NCBI GenBank assembly: GCA_965200035.1
Contig: OZ241334.1
Span: 2,108,001 to 2,172,000 of the forward strand
Source: UBA1952 sp965200035
Lineage (GTDB): Bacteria; Bacteroidota; Bacteroidia; Chitinophagales; Chitinophagaceae
Direction of reading: 5' to 3'
Length of the DNA: 64,000 bases
Shown here in pieces: positions 51,293 through 60,565 of this stretch (within the stretch, counting starts at the first letter, position 1; every line of letters starts with the position of its first letter). The notes under the pieces are model-generated. The model made no database searches. It saw nothing but the letters and a program-made list of their open reading frames with translations, and was not told the DNA's origin. The position numbers and the translations under genes are program-made.

Positions 51293-51820
51293 TTAGCGGG
51301 TTAACCGCTGTTTCAAATAAGCTTCCAGCCTTGCAACTAAACTATCAGGCGTTTCGCCATCCGCTGAAGGAAAATCTTTCAGCGCATTCGCCACTGCATT
51401 TACTGCACTCTCATATCGACTGAATTGTATCCGGAGCACTTCCACATCATTCGTCTCCCAGAAGTTACCTTCATCCATAAGCTCAAAGGCTCTAAAGTAT
51501 TTTCCGCTTAGGTAGCGCAGGAGGTGGATGATCGCCATATGAGCATCCATCCCAGCATACTGAGTCTTCGTGAAAATGGCTGCATCGGCGGGCATATTGA
51601 GCAGTATGAAAGCGCGTGAGGCAAGTTTGCCATCAGGCAAGAATGTAAGCGTGAGCGTCTCACATTTTTCTGGAGTGATACTGATACCTTCAAGCAGGTC
51701 ATCCGCAGCAAGGTTATAACGCCACGCCAGCACGTCGCAGATATCAGCAACCTCTTCAGTTAAGGAGCGAATTAAATCCGGGCTCTTTAAAACGCCTTTA
51801 TAGTGAATGCTTAGTCCCAT
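51293..51820 (-). CDS. Unknown small protein next to the integrase
   Basis: The 175-residue protein starts MGLSIHYKGVLKSPDLIRSL and is acidic with mixed alpha/beta character (LTLTFLPDGKLASRAFILLN, GMDAHMAIIHLLRYLSGKYF). No family is recognised and there is no signal or membrane segment. It is read toward the RM locus, convergent with the M48 gene. It starts 94 bp after the integrase stop on the same strand and may be co-transcribed with it. Confidence 0.6.
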   Translation of the reverse strand: MGLSIHYKGVLKSPDLIRSLTEEVADICDVLAWRYNLAADDLLEGISITPEKCETLTLTFLPDGKLASRAFILLNMPADAAIFTKTQYAGMDAHMAIIHLLRYLSGKYFRAFELMDEGNFWETNDVEVLRIQFSRYESAVNAVANALKDFPSADGETPDSLVARLEAYLKQRLTR

Positions 51821-51914
51821 AGTTTCAAGTTAGTATTTCGTTTTTCTGCTTCGACAGGTTCTGTTCAAATATTCAGCTTTACTTAGGAGTATGCGTGTGT
51901 CTTTAATTATAGTG

Positions 51915-53135
51915 TTACAATATAGCCTTGGTCGCTTCATCCAGCACATCATTCTCAAAGCTGTCCAGATAAATCTGCGTAGTACTCTCACTGTCGTGTC
52001 CCATAGCTTCGCTGATAATAGCTACTGATTGTCCACTCCGTTTCATCACAGTGGCGAAAGAATGCCGCGCTACGTAAGTGGTTAATTTCAGTTCGGCGAG
52101 CTCTAGCTCTGCAGCTATCGTTTTAAGACTCGAATTAACTTCCCGAAGCACCACTTTACAACGGTTCTTAATAGACTGCGGCGATAGAAATTCAGGATTC
52201 AAAATTGGAAAGACAAAACTGTCCTCTCCCAAGTAGTAGTTATCCTTATAGTATTTCAGGATTTCAGCAGCAGGCTCTAAAATAGCCATGGTAAAAGGCT
52301 TCTTTGTTTTTTGACGTACATAGTTCAGCCTGCCGGACCGAATATTCTCCCACTTCAGGTGGGCCATATCTATAAAGTTGATGCCCCGGTTGTAGTAGCT
52401 GAACATAAAGTAGTTCCTGGCATGAAACAGCTGGCTTCCTTCCTTAGCTTTAAAGCCGCCGATCAGCTTAATGTCATCCTTCGAGATGGCTCGCTTACGT
52501 GTCTTTGCTTTGCGGTATTTCGCCAAGCCAAATTCAGTAAACGGATCAAAGGTCTTCTTGACCATGTTATCTTCCTTGCTCATGTTCACCAGCCGCTGGA
52601 AGGTGCGCATGTATACGAAAATCGAAGTTAGCTGGGCGCTGCGCTCGATCAGGGATTCATGCCATTTCCAAAGAAAGCTAGAGGTGATGAACGAAAAGTC
52701 GAAGTCCTTCTCTTTCCGGAAAGTTGAAAGACTATTTCGGGTCGATTTAAAGATCTCTGCGGTGCCAATCCTTCCGGCCTTTCGCAGGTTGTCAATGACT
52801 GTATCAAAGTAGGCGAGGACTTGTAGTTTTTTAGTGCTGGAGCTCTTGAGGATTGATTTCACCTCCTCAACTGAAATTTCCTTTTTCTCGTTTGAGAAAT
52901 CAAGCAGCAGCTTATTGGCTTCGATCTTTTTTGTTTCGATAGCTATGACTATCTCGTGAAACAATGGATGCTTTTTCTTCGGCAAATTTGCTTTAGCATC
53001 CCATAGCTCTGGGGTGCAATTCGCACCAATCGCTATGAAGCGCGTTTGGCGATCTTTGATAACTCTAAGGTAAATTGGGTGCTCACCATCTTTGTTCGTT
53101 TTGTGTGAGCGGAGTAGGACGTGTACAGAAGCCAT
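51915..53135 (-). CDS. int: Tyrosine recombinase (integrase) of the island
   Basis: The 406-residue protein has the three-part layout of Bacteroidota integrases: an arm-binding N-terminus (VHVLLRSHKTNKDGEHPIYL), SAM-like core-binding domain (about 100-210) and catalytic domain. Catalytic residues visible: Arg250 (YYNRGINFIDM), Lys in RQKTKKP near 276, Arg357 (TYVARHSFAT), His380 (AMGHDSESTTQ) and Tyr389 (IYLDSF). It sits 150 bp inside attR and is read away from it. An inverted arm-type box (53136-53143) touches its start codon, which suggests autoregulation. Confidence 0.93.
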   Translation of the reverse strand: MASVHVLLRSHKTNKDGEHPIYLRVIKDRQTRFIAIGANCTPELWDAKANLPKKKHPLFHEIVIAIETKKIEANKLLLDFSNEKKEISVEEVKSILKSSSTKKLQVLAYFDTVIDNLRKAGRIGTAEIFKSTRNSLSTFRKEKDFDFSFITSSFLWKWHESLIERSAQLTSIFVYMRTFQRLVNMSKEDNMVKKTFDPFTEFGLAKYRKAKTRKRAISKDDIKLIGGFKAKEGSQLFHARNYFMFSYYNRGINFIDMAHLKWENIRSGRLNYVRQKTKKPFTMAILEPAAEILKYYKDNYYLGEDSFVFPILNPEFLSPQSIKNRCKVVLREVNSSLKTIAAELELAELKLTTYVARHSFATVMKRSGQSVAIISEAMGHDSESTTQIYLDSFENDVLDEATKAIL

Positions 53136-53174
53136 GTTGTACCAAGCTTAAAATGGGTACAACATAGGTACAAC
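53136..53174 (+). promoter_or_regulatory. Putative integrase arm-type sites, right end
   Basis: GTTGTACC (53136-53143, inverted) is followed by GGTACAAC at 53156-53163 and 53167-53174, the latter pair 11 bp apart as at 4805-4823; a longer stretch around the pair is identical at both ends. They lie between the integrase start and attR, where arm sites and autoregulatory operators are expected. Confidence 0.6.
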
Positions 53175-53283
53175 AAATGCGGTAAATTTTGAAAAAAATT
53201 AATTGAAAAGGAGAAAAATAAATTTTCAATGCATTGAAAATCAACACAAAAGTAACTAACGATAAAAATGGAAAACCCTCATT

Positions 53284-53333
53284 CGCTTGCATGGCATGCA
53301 AGAGGTGACCGGTTCGATTCCGGTATTCTCCAC
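53284..53333 (+). repeat. attR: partial tRNA-Ala copy, right end of the island
   Basis: The 50 bp are identical to the 3' part of tRNA-Ala (4704-4753). The 5' part of a tRNA is missing, so this is not a functional gene. It is followed by the tRNA's probable original terminator. Confidence 0.93.
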
Positions 53334-53344
53334 AAAATATGTTG

Positions 53345-53370
53345 AAACCCGCTCCCAAAGCGGGTTTTGC
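53345..53370 (+). terminator. Original tRNA-Ala terminator, displaced by the island
   Basis: AAACCCGCT / AGCGGGTTT form a perfect 9-bp stem with a CCCAA loop just after attR, followed by T-rich sequence. Before integration it would have lain about 12 bp after the tRNA. Confidence 0.8.
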
Positions 53371-53435
53371 ATTTATGGAATGTCGAATAGACAAGGGCAT
53401 GATTTTTTGCATTCCTTTTCAGAAAAGGAACCATC

Positions 53436-54299
53436 ATGTATATTATTTTAGGTGGCACAGGTCATGTAGGCGGCGCAGTCGCGGATGAACTGATCCGACA
53501 AGGCGAAAAAGTTACGATCGTATCGCACGACCCCGGTAAGAAAAAAGCTGTTGAAGAAAAAGGTGCCAGGCTCGCTGTGGCCGATGCACATGATATAAAA
53601 GCGCTGCACGATATTTTCCGTACCGGGAAGCGTCTTTTTGTCTTGAATCCTCCGGCCCCGCCATCATCTGATATAGTTACGGAAGAGCAACATACAGTAG
53701 CCGCCATGCTGGAAGCTCTGAAAGATTCCGGAATAGAAAAAATCGTGGCAGAGTCCACATACGGTGCGCAGCCCGGCGAGGGCATTGGCGACCTTGGCGT
53801 GCTTTACGATCTGGAGCAAGGATTGAAACGAACCGGCATTCCGGCAACCATTATCCGCGCCGCCTACTACATGAGCAACTGGCAAGGCTCATTAGAAACA
53901 GCCACAAAAGAAGGAATCGTTCACACGCTGTTTCCGGTCGATTTTAAGCTGCCTATGGCTGCCCCGGAAGATATCGGAAAGATTGCTGCTCACCTGATCC
54001 AAACGCCGGTAAGCAATACCGGTAGTCATTATGTAGAAGGGCCGGAACAATACTCGGCAAATGATGTCGCCGCTGCTTTTTCAAAGGCGCTGAACAAGCC
54101 GGTGAAAGCTGTTGAAACACCGGAAGCAGGCTGGAATGAAGCGTGGAAAGCAATGGGCTATTCTGAAAAGGGTGCTGAATCAATGTCAGCCATGACTAAG
54201 CTAACGCTGGATAAGCTTGCAAAGCCGGAGTCGCCGGATCGGGGAATAATCACGCTTGAAGAGTACATAAAGAATATCGTCCTGCAAAACCAGGAGTAG
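53436..54299 (+). CDS. NmrA-like NAD(P)-binding reductase/regulator
   Basis: The 287-residue atypical short-chain dehydrogenase has N-terminal YIILGGTGHVGGAVADELIR (GxxGxxG nucleotide site), LNPPAPPSSD after strand 4, and STYGAQPGEGIGDL where a catalytic Tyr-Lys pair would be; the Lys is absent. It resembles NmrA/QorB-like NAD(P)H-binding proteins that bind but may not reduce a substrate. First chromosomal gene after the island. Confidence 0.8.
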   Translation: MYIILGGTGHVGGAVADELIRQGEKVTIVSHDPGKKKAVEEKGARLAVADAHDIKALHDIFRTGKRLFVLNPPAPPSSDIVTEEQHTVAAMLEALKDSGIEKIVAESTYGAQPGEGIGDLGVLYDLEQGLKRTGIPATIIRAAYYMSNWQGSLETATKEGIVHTLFPVDFKLPMAAPEDIGKIAAHLIQTPVSNTGSHYVEGPEQYSANDVAAAFSKALNKPVKAVETPEAGWNEAWKAMGYSEKGAESMSAMTKLTLDKLAKPESPDRGIITLEEYIKNIVLQNQE

Positions 54300-54357
54300 C
54301 TTTAGGCTGCACCGGTTTATTCACTCCATTTTTACCTGAGCAGCAACAGTGGTAAAA

Positions 54358-55320
54358 TTACTTTGTAAGGCTTTTGGGCGTTACACCATATCGCTTTTTG
54401 AAGGCACGGTGAAAATGCTGAGGATGAGCGTAGCCAAGCCCGTAGGCGATTTCTGAAATGTTTTTGCCACCGGTATAGATGGCTGTACGGGCAGCTTCAA
54501 GCCGCTGTTCTTGCACAAAACCCATAACACTGGTGTCCCAAAGCTTCCTGAAGCCATCTTTGAGCTTGAATTCATTGAGCCCGATCAGCAAAGACAGTTC
54601 CCGTATGGTTGGCGGATGGCTTAGCCGAAGCAGTAATAGCTCGCGGGCATAAACCAATCGCTCCTGTTCCTCTTTTGAAATGGTCGCTTTCAACTGAGGC
54701 GAAGACGAAGATAAGGCCTCACATTGCAGGCTCAGGATCTTCATCGTAAAAGCTTCGAAATGTAGCCTGCTCAATCCATCGCTCTGCGGATGAGACCAGA
54801 CCCTATTGAACAGATATTTCAGGCTGAGTGGTAAAACTGCATCATGCGAATGAAGGACAAACGGTTTTCCATTATCGATTTTTTCCGCTAGGTGGCTCCA
54901 CTGAGGAATATAGCCACTGATCAGATGCTTCAATCGTTCTGTTGCAAAGTGTATTCCGAAACAGCGGAAATTACCGCTGCCGATAAGCCTGCTTTCTTCC
55001 AGAGAGGATGGGTTGAACAATAAATTGGAATAGCCTGTGGATTGCTGATGGTGCTGATAGAGCCCTTCGCTGCTTTGACTCATATTGCCTTCCAGCATAA
55101 AATTGAGCTCCACAAACGCCTCGGTATTGTAATGCTTCCAGGGCGCGGTTGCCTCACTGGTGCGCATCTCACTGTCAATAAGGGTAATGCCATCCCAGGA
55201 CGTTCGGGTTAGCGTACCCTCACGGTCGGTCATCGGCATTTCTGCTCTTCGCACGCCCCCTGAAGTTGGCTCAAACAGGCTTGCTAAAGGTGGGTAAGTA
55301 TCATGCTGCCTCATTGCCAT
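54358..55320 (-). CDS. AraC-family transcriptional regulator
   Basis: The 320-residue protein has two C-terminal HTHs: SHPPTIRELSLLIGLNEFKL and ISEIAYGLGYAHPQHFHRAF, ending KKRYGVTPKSLTK, the AraC/XylS signature. The N-terminal about 200 residues are the sensor part. It is divergent from the FAD monooxygenase (99-bp gap) and probably regulates it. Confidence 0.88.
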   Translation of the reverse strand: MAMRQHDTYPPLASLFEPTSGGVRRAEMPMTDREGTLTRTSWDGITLIDSEMRTSEATAPWKHYNTEAFVELNFMLEGNMSQSSEGLYQHHQQSTGYSNLLFNPSSLEESRLIGSGNFRCFGIHFATERLKHLISGYIPQWSHLAEKIDNGKPFVLHSHDAVLPLSLKYLFNRVWSHPQSDGLSRLHFEAFTMKILSLQCEALSSSSPQLKATISKEEQERLVYARELLLLRLSHPPTIRELSLLIGLNEFKLKDGFRKLWDTSVMGFVQEQRLEAARTAIYTGGKNISEIAYGLGYAHPQHFHRAFKKRYGVTPKSLTK

Positions 55321-55419
55321 TGGAGAAGAAGTTAGATTGATGGTACTATTTAATCCGTTTTATGCACTCGGGGCACTCGTCATAAAAAGAGCTTTGCGTA
55401 TCAACAGATACCAACTAAC

Positions 55420-57033
55420 ATGAACAAAGGTAACAAACGGGTACCGGTCCTGATCATAGGCGGCGGCATTACAGGATTAACGGCATCCCTGTTTCTTCTT
55501 CAGCAGGGCATTACGCCAATGCTTATTGAAAGGCACAGCAATACCGCTATCCATCCCAGGTCCAGAGGATTTGATATCCGGGCAATGGAGCTCCTGCGTG
55601 AGCTTGGCCTGAGCGAACAGATCCGGGAAGCCGGAAAAGCGCTGGGGCCTGCATGGGGCATACTGCGGGGCAAAAATTTAAAAGACACACTCGGGCCCAG
55701 GCCGGTAGAAGAAAACAAGGTCACTTTTCCAAGCCAGATGAAAGGACTCCAACAGCTCAGCAAACTCACGCCGGAAGCAGGTGCCAGATGCACACAGGAT
55801 CTTGCGGAGCCAATACTCCTTGCAGCGGCTGTTGACCGGGGCGCAGACATCCGTTTTTATCACCAGCTTGAATCGCTGGAATATGATAATCATGGTGCGG
55901 TAGCAAGTATCAGGGATAGAGAGACCGGGGAATTGCAGACCGTATATGCAGATTACATTATAGCCGCCGATGGCGCTAAAAGCCCGGTCAGAAATCAACT
56001 GGCGATTCCCACATCTGGCCGCGGTGCAATAGCTGACTTTCTGAATATTTATTTTGAGGCTGATCTGGCCGAATTTGTCAGGGGACGTGAGTTCAGTCTT
56101 TTTCTGATTGATGAACCTGGGCTTACCGGATTCCTCACCTCCATCAACAATACAAATCACTGGGTGTTCCAGTTGAAATATGATCCTGCACAAGGCGAAA
56201 AGCCTGCGGATTTTGATGAAGCGCGCATCATTGCCATCCTGCTCAAAATCATTGGATTTCCGGATGCCTCAATCCGTATTCTGAATATACTTCCGTGGCA
56301 ACTGACGGTCAACGTGGCAACGAAGATGCAGCATGGCCGTGTGTTTTTGGCTGGTGATGCGGCGCATACAATGACGCCTTACGGCGGGAAGGGGGCCACT
56401 GCCGGAATGCAGGATGCTCAAAATCTGGCATGGAAGCTGGGTATGGTCGTGCGTGGATATGCAGGCGCCTCTCTGCTGGATACATACGATGATGAGCGGC
56501 AGGCAATCGGTGCATTCTATGCAGTGCGTTCCGGTAATATGGCAGACGCGAAAGGTCTTGTAAAAGAAGAAGAAGTGCTGAAAGGCATGAAGAACTTTAT
56601 CGGGTTACCGGATTACCGCTATGATTCAAAAGCGATTGTTGGTGGAGTGGTATCCGTAGAAGCCGAAGCTAGCATGGAAGCCGGACTCGGACAGCCCGGA
56701 ACAAGAGTGCCGCATATATGGTTGAATGACGAGGGCACAAAGTCAACACTTGATCTGGTTAAAGGAAATTTTCTTCTGATCATTTTTGAGGCATCTGTTT
56801 CTGCCTGGTCGCAACAGCTTGTAAACGTCAGGGGCGGCGCAACTATAAATCTGTATGCATTTAGTGCTGATCCGGTTGGCAGGCAATGGGGTGAAATTTC
56901 AGGAATGGATGTGCAGGATGCAATGCTGGTGAGGCCGGATGGATTCATAGCCTGGCGGGGATCGCTGAATGACAGCAATGAAAACCTCGGCGCAATTATC
57001 CGGCGCATCCTGACTTTAAATGCGGGTGAATAG
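55420..57033 (+). CDS. FAD-dependent aromatic monooxygenase (PheA/TfdB group)
   Basis: The 537-residue flavoprotein hydroxylase has the dinucleotide motif LIIGGGITGLTASLFLLQQG (residues 11-30), the DG motif IIAADGAKSPVRNQL, the GD motif VFLAGDAAHTMTPYGGKGAT and a C-terminal thioredoxin-like domain. This group hydroxylates phenols, polyketides or drugs such as rifampicin using NAD(P)H and oxygen. The divergent AraC gene suggests inducible use against an aromatic compound. The substrate is unknown. Confidence 0.86.
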   Translation: MNKGNKRVPVLIIGGGITGLTASLFLLQQGITPMLIERHSNTAIHPRSRGFDIRAMELLRELGLSEQIREAGKALGPAWGILRGKNLKDTLGPRPVEENKVTFPSQMKGLQQLSKLTPEAGARCTQDLAEPILLAAAVDRGADIRFYHQLESLEYDNHGAVASIRDRETGELQTVYADYIIAADGAKSPVRNQLAIPTSGRGAIADFLNIYFEADLAEFVRGREFSLFLIDEPGLTGFLTSINNTNHWVFQLKYDPAQGEKPADFDEARIIAILLKIIGFPDASIRILNILPWQLTVNVATKMQHGRVFLAGDAAHTMTPYGGKGATAGMQDAQNLAWKLGMVVRGYAGASLLDTYDDERQAIGAFYAVRSGNMADAKGLVKEEEVLKGMKNFIGLPDYRYDSKAIVGGVVSVEAEASMEAGLGQPGTRVPHIWLNDEGTKSTLDLVKGNFLLIIFEASVSAWSQQLVNVRGGATINLYAFSADPVGRQWGEISGMDVQDAMLVRPDGFIAWRGSLNDSNENLGAIIRRILTLNAGE

Positions 57034-57115
57034 TCATGTCTCAACCGGGGTTTTAGCATATACGCAGTGCTTTTCGTTTAATTGTAAAATTTATAAAAAG
57101 TAAACAGGGCAGACT

Positions 57116-57123
57116 TATATTTG
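57116..57123 (+). promoter_or_regulatory. -7 element upstream of the T9SS protein
   Basis: TATATTTG at 57116-57123 fits TAnnTTTG and lies 14 bp before the ATG at 57138. A -33 box is not evident. Confidence 0.45.
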
Positions 57124-57137
57124 CGCAAAACCCGTTT

Positions 57138-58856
57138 ATGTATAAACTCTACTCCGCACTGCTGGGCATCGTATGTCTGGGCGGTAAGCTCAATGCCCAA
57201 ACCATCAGCTTTACCGCACCGGATACAGTATGTGCCGGCACCCCGGTAAATATTACCAACCAGTCAACCGGCGCTAACTATTACTGGCAGTTCTGTAATT
57301 CACAAATACTGCCCACAGCCGCTTTCCGCAACATCGGGAATCCATCAAGCATGCTGCAGAAGCCTGTATTTGCTGTGCCGGTAAAAGAGGGTAATAATTA
57401 TTATGTCTTTTGCGTGAACCACATCAACTCGTTCAGCGGACCTGGTAATCTGCTGCGGATGAACTATGGCAGCTCCCTGCTGAATACGCCCACTGTTACT
57501 GACCTGGGCATAATGGGAGTAATGCCGGTACAATCAGAACAGCTGGAGATCAGAAAAGATGGTAACAACTGGTACGGTATTCTGGTAGGCGGCGGACAGC
57601 TTGCGGCGGGTCCGGTGCTTGTAACGATCAACTTCGGCTCTTCACTGGCCAACACTCCCACAGCAGTGAACTATGGAGATGTCGGTACGCTGTCTTACCC
57701 GATTGGCGTTCATGTATTCAAAGAGGCCAATAGCTGGTATGCTTATGTGGTCAACAGAGGCAGCTCAACGATTGCAAGAATCAGCTACGGCAGCTCGCTG
57801 GGCAATGCTCCTACAGGCGTTAATCTGTCCAACATCGGTAACCTCTACAATCCTACTACCTGCAGGTTTATCAAAGATGGAAGCAAATGGTATGGATACA
57901 TTCCCAACTACGGTGATAATACCCTTACCCGCCTAGATTTCGGTATCTCGCTACTGAATACTCCTACCGGCACAAACCTGGGCAATCTGGGCAATAAGCT
58001 GAGCCAGCCAACCGATCTGATCCAGTTCCGCACCTGCAATGAGCTGGGCGGATACATCACCAATGGCTCTAATGAAATTGTAAAAATCAGCTTTGCGGGC
58101 GATAGCGCTACAGGCAGCATTACCGCTACTAACTTAGGCAATCAGGGCAACCTGTATTTTCCCCATTCCATCTCGGAGTCGGTAAGAATCGGTGATACGC
58201 TTTATTCATTCATTCCCAATGCAGACAATAATACCCTGACGCTGATGACGCTGGCAAGCTGTACGCAGTCCGGCATTCCATCATCCGCACAAAATATTCC
58301 GCCAGCCTATACTTACAGCGCGCCCGGTACCTATACCATTACCCTGCACATGGATGAAGGCACTGCTACGCAGATGACGGCCTGTAAAGAGATCATAGTA
58401 GTGCCGCAGCCAACAGCGACCATTACCCAGTCGAATAATACACTGACCGTAACCGGAAGCTATATTTCTTACCAATGGTACAAAGATGGCGTGGTGGTGC
58501 CGAATGCAACCAGCGGAACGATTACTACCACTCAGCCCGGAGCATACTATGTGAAAGTGAGCAACGGACATTGCATAGGACAATCGAATACACTCACCAT
58601 CCGCGCCAGCGGTATCCATAATGTGCACGGCACTGCTTTGAATATTTATCCTAATCCTGCTACAGACGTGCTCTTCATCAGTAGCACTGCGAAGGTGAAT
58701 GCAACTTTAAGCAGCATAGATGGCCGGAGAATCATAGAGCAGAAGAATGTAACAGAAATGAGGCTTGGCGCGCTTGCTGCTGGTATCTATATGCTTACCG
58801 TAACAGATGAGCACGGCCAGCTATTGGCTGTAGAGAAGGTAGTAAAGCAGCAATAA
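57138..58856 (+). CDS. Secreted repeat protein with PKD-like region and T9SS sorting tail
   Basis: The 572-residue protein has a signal peptide (YKLYSALLGIVCLGGKLNAQ). Residues about 80-370 hold five or more copies of a unit of about 50 residues with the pattern GSSLxNTPTxxNLGxxG after a strand (examples NYGSSLLNTPTVTDLGIMG, DFGISLLNTPTGTNLGNLG), probably propeller blades. A PKD/Ig-like part follows (YTYSAPGTYTITLHMDEG, YQWYKDGVVVPNATSG). The end, LNIYPNPATDVLFISS to LAAGIYMLTVTDE, is a type A T9SS C-terminal domain, so the protein should reach the cell surface. Ligand unknown. Confidence 0.87.
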   Translation: MYKLYSALLGIVCLGGKLNAQTISFTAPDTVCAGTPVNITNQSTGANYYWQFCNSQILPTAAFRNIGNPSSMLQKPVFAVPVKEGNNYYVFCVNHINSFSGPGNLLRMNYGSSLLNTPTVTDLGIMGVMPVQSEQLEIRKDGNNWYGILVGGGQLAAGPVLVTINFGSSLANTPTAVNYGDVGTLSYPIGVHVFKEANSWYAYVVNRGSSTIARISYGSSLGNAPTGVNLSNIGNLYNPTTCRFIKDGSKWYGYIPNYGDNTLTRLDFGISLLNTPTGTNLGNLGNKLSQPTDLIQFRTCNELGGYITNGSNEIVKISFAGDSATGSITATNLGNQGNLYFPHSISESVRIGDTLYSFIPNADNNTLTLMTLASCTQSGIPSSAQNIPPAYTYSAPGTYTITLHMDEGTATQMTACKEIIVVPQPTATITQSNNTLTVTGSYISYQWYKDGVVVPNATSGTITTTQPGAYYVKVSNGHCIGQSNTLTIRASGIHNVHGTALNIYPNPATDVLFISSTAKVNATLSSIDGRRIIEQKNVTEMRLGALAAGIYMLTVTDEHGQLLAVEKVVKQQ

Positions 58857-58883
58857 ATACTATCATCATAGCTTTTATGAAAG

Positions 58884-58919
58884 GTGGGTTTGCAGTTGCT
58901 GCAGACCCGCTTTTGTTTT
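58884..58919 (+). terminator. Terminator after the T9SS protein
   Basis: GTGGGTTTGCAG (58884-58895) pairs with CTGCAGACCCGC (58899-58910), with two G-T wobbles and a 3-nt loop, followed by TTTTGTTTTT. Confidence 0.82.
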
Positions 58920-58982
58920 TGCTGCTTCATTAACCGAACCATTGTAGCTTGCAAATGACAGATACTAAATGCCCGCCGCAGA

Positions 58983-59513
58983 ATGCCATTAGATACTTCC
59001 ATGTTTCAGTCACTTCTAAGCCATTTTGAGGCGATGGAAATTCCCGCAAAAACGCTGCTGCTGCAGGAAGGCGCAATATCTAAAAATGCATTCTTCATAG
59101 AGCAGGGATGCCTTCGGGCATGGTTCAATAATGAGGGAAAAGATATTACCGTACAGTTTTTCTTTGAGCAGGAAATGGTGACCTCCATCGAAAGCTTTAT
59201 GAGCGGGCAACCCGGCCTTTTCAATATTGAAAGCATAGAGCCGGCGATCATTCGCAGCATTCCCAAAGCGGACTTTTTGGAGCTGGTTAATTCTTCAAAG
59301 CCGCTTCAGGATCGGATGCAGGAAGTGCTGTTTCAGCGATTGTTCTTCTACCAGAAGCTATTCCTTTCCCGCATCCGCAATAACCCTGAGCAGCGCTACA
59401 AAGAGCTGCTGGAAAATTATCCGGACATCATCCGCCGGGTGCCGCAGCATTATATTGCCTCTTATCTCGGCATTACTCCTGTATCGCTGAGCCGCATCCG
59501 CAACCGGAGGTAG
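58983..59513 (+). CDS. Crp/Fnr-family transcriptional regulator
   Basis: The 176-residue protein has a cyclic-nucleotide-binding-like beta barrel (LLLQEGAISKNAFFIEQGCL, DITVQFFFEQEMVTSIESF) and a short C-terminal HTH (YIASYLGITPVSLSRIRNRR). It lacks Fnr cysteines. Members of this short Bacteroidota group usually have no clear cAMP site. It lies 78 bp before the MDR oxidoreductase on the same strand and may regulate it. Confidence 0.85.
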   Translation: MPLDTSMFQSLLSHFEAMEIPAKTLLLQEGAISKNAFFIEQGCLRAWFNNEGKDITVQFFFEQEMVTSIESFMSGQPGLFNIESIEPAIIRSIPKADFLELVNSSKPLQDRMQEVLFQRLFFYQKLFLSRIRNNPEQRYKELLENYPDIIRRVPQHYIASYLGITPVSLSRIRNRR

Positions 59514-59591
59514 CATTTCTTTACAATTGTTATTGGACGATGCCTTGCCGCCGCCTCACCTTTGATGAAATTTAAGTATCAAATGGCGATT

Positions 59592-60548
59592 ATGAAAGCA
59601 GCAGTCATCTATCAGCAGGGAGCAGCACCCATATATGCAGAGATGCCCGAGCCACAACCGGTAGCAGGAGAAACAATAGTAGCAATGAAAGCGGTAGCGA
59701 TTGCCAGCAACGAACGAAGCATTGCACAGGGCACGCATTATTCAGCCAGGCCATTGGCTAATCCTGAGATTCCCGGAAGGATGGGCGTTGGCTTATTGCC
59801 GGATGGCAGCCGCGTAGCCGGTATCTACCTGGGAGGAAGCATGCTGGCAGAAAAGGCTCTGATGAAAGAAGGATGGATGACTCCATTACCCGATAGTATA
59901 GATGATATAACGGCAGCGGCGCTGCTCAATGCAGTAATCGGCTCGGCGACGGCTATGATTTATCGGGCAGAAATGCAGGCGGGAGAAATAGTGCTTGTTC
60001 ATGGAGCTACAGGCTTTACCGGTGCGCTGGCGGTACAGCTCGCTAAGCTATATGGTGCCGTTAAAGTCATTGCTACCGGCAGAAATAAGGCGCGGTTATC
60101 AGAACTGCAATCGCTGGGCGCAGACGAACTAATAAGTCTGGATGGAAATGACGACATAATCCTTACCAAACTAAAAGCAGCAATGGATGAAACGCCGGTA
60201 AACGTAGTGCTGGATTATACCTGGGGGCATCCTGCGGCGCTTTTGCTGAAAGCTTCTGAAGAGAAAGGACCGATGCGCTATGTATCCATTGGCGCTACAG
60301 CCGGCGATCACGCAGCAATATCATCCGAGGTGCTGCGCAGCACAGACATCCGCATTATGGGATCGGGGCAGGGCAGTCTTGGCCGTGATGCTGTGCATGG
60401 ATTGTTCACCAGGATATTGCCGCAGGTATTCGAATGGGCTGCTTCGGGTAAGCTCATCGTTAATACTCGGACTAGTGAGCTGAAAGATGTTGAAGCTGCA
60501 TTCTACCGGCAAGTTCCGGCTGGTCACAGGCTGGTGATCACTATTTAG
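59592..60548 (+). CDS. Medium-chain dehydrogenase/quinone oxidoreductase-like protein
   Basis: The predicted 318-residue protein starts at MKAAVIYQQGAAPIYAEMPE (59592), the normal MDR N-terminus; the frame opens 10 codons earlier. The Rossmann motif VLVHGATGFTGALAVQLAKL and VIATGRNKARL are clear. Structural zinc cysteines are missing, so it groups with zinc-free quinone reductases (NADPH-dependent reduction of quinones or enones). The substrate is unknown. Confidence 0.85.
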   Translation: MKAAVIYQQGAAPIYAEMPEPQPVAGETIVAMKAVAIASNERSIAQGTHYSARPLANPEIPGRMGVGLLPDGSRVAGIYLGGSMLAEKALMKEGWMTPLPDSIDDITAAALLNAVIGSATAMIYRAEMQAGEIVLVHGATGFTGALAVQLAKLYGAVKVIATGRNKARLSELQSLGADELISLDGNDDIILTKLKAAMDETPVNVVLDYTWGHPAALLLKASEEKGPMRYVSIGATAGDHAAISSEVLRSTDIRIMGSGQGSLGRDAVHGLFTRILPQVFEWAASGKLIVNTRTSELKDVEAAFYRQVPAGHRLVITI

Positions 60549-60565
60549 GCTACGATTGAATACAG

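Larger units (their letters stand above)
4754..53333. mobile_element. Integrated genomic (defence) island in tRNA-Ala, about 48.6 kb
   Basis: The limits are the 50-bp direct repeats 4704-4753 and 53284-53333. The integrase gene (51915-53135) lies at the right end and paired GGTACAAC boxes sit inside both ends. Cargo is almost wholly defence or stress related: ACP/nucleotide-modification operon, attenuated EF-G paralogue, hipBST, reverse transcriptase system, AbiE pair, DUF4011 helicase/nuclease, McrBC and type I RM. I find no relaxase, coupling protein or Tra/Mob genes, so autonomous conjugation is unlikely; transfer in trans or by another route would be needed. The left 6.2 kb may be a second, nested unit (see findings). 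Confidence 0.9.

Noticed and set aside
4754..53333. Integrative conjugative element with transfer genes
   Set aside because: No relaxase, VirD4/TraG, VirB4/TraG-type or Mob genes are present in the interval.
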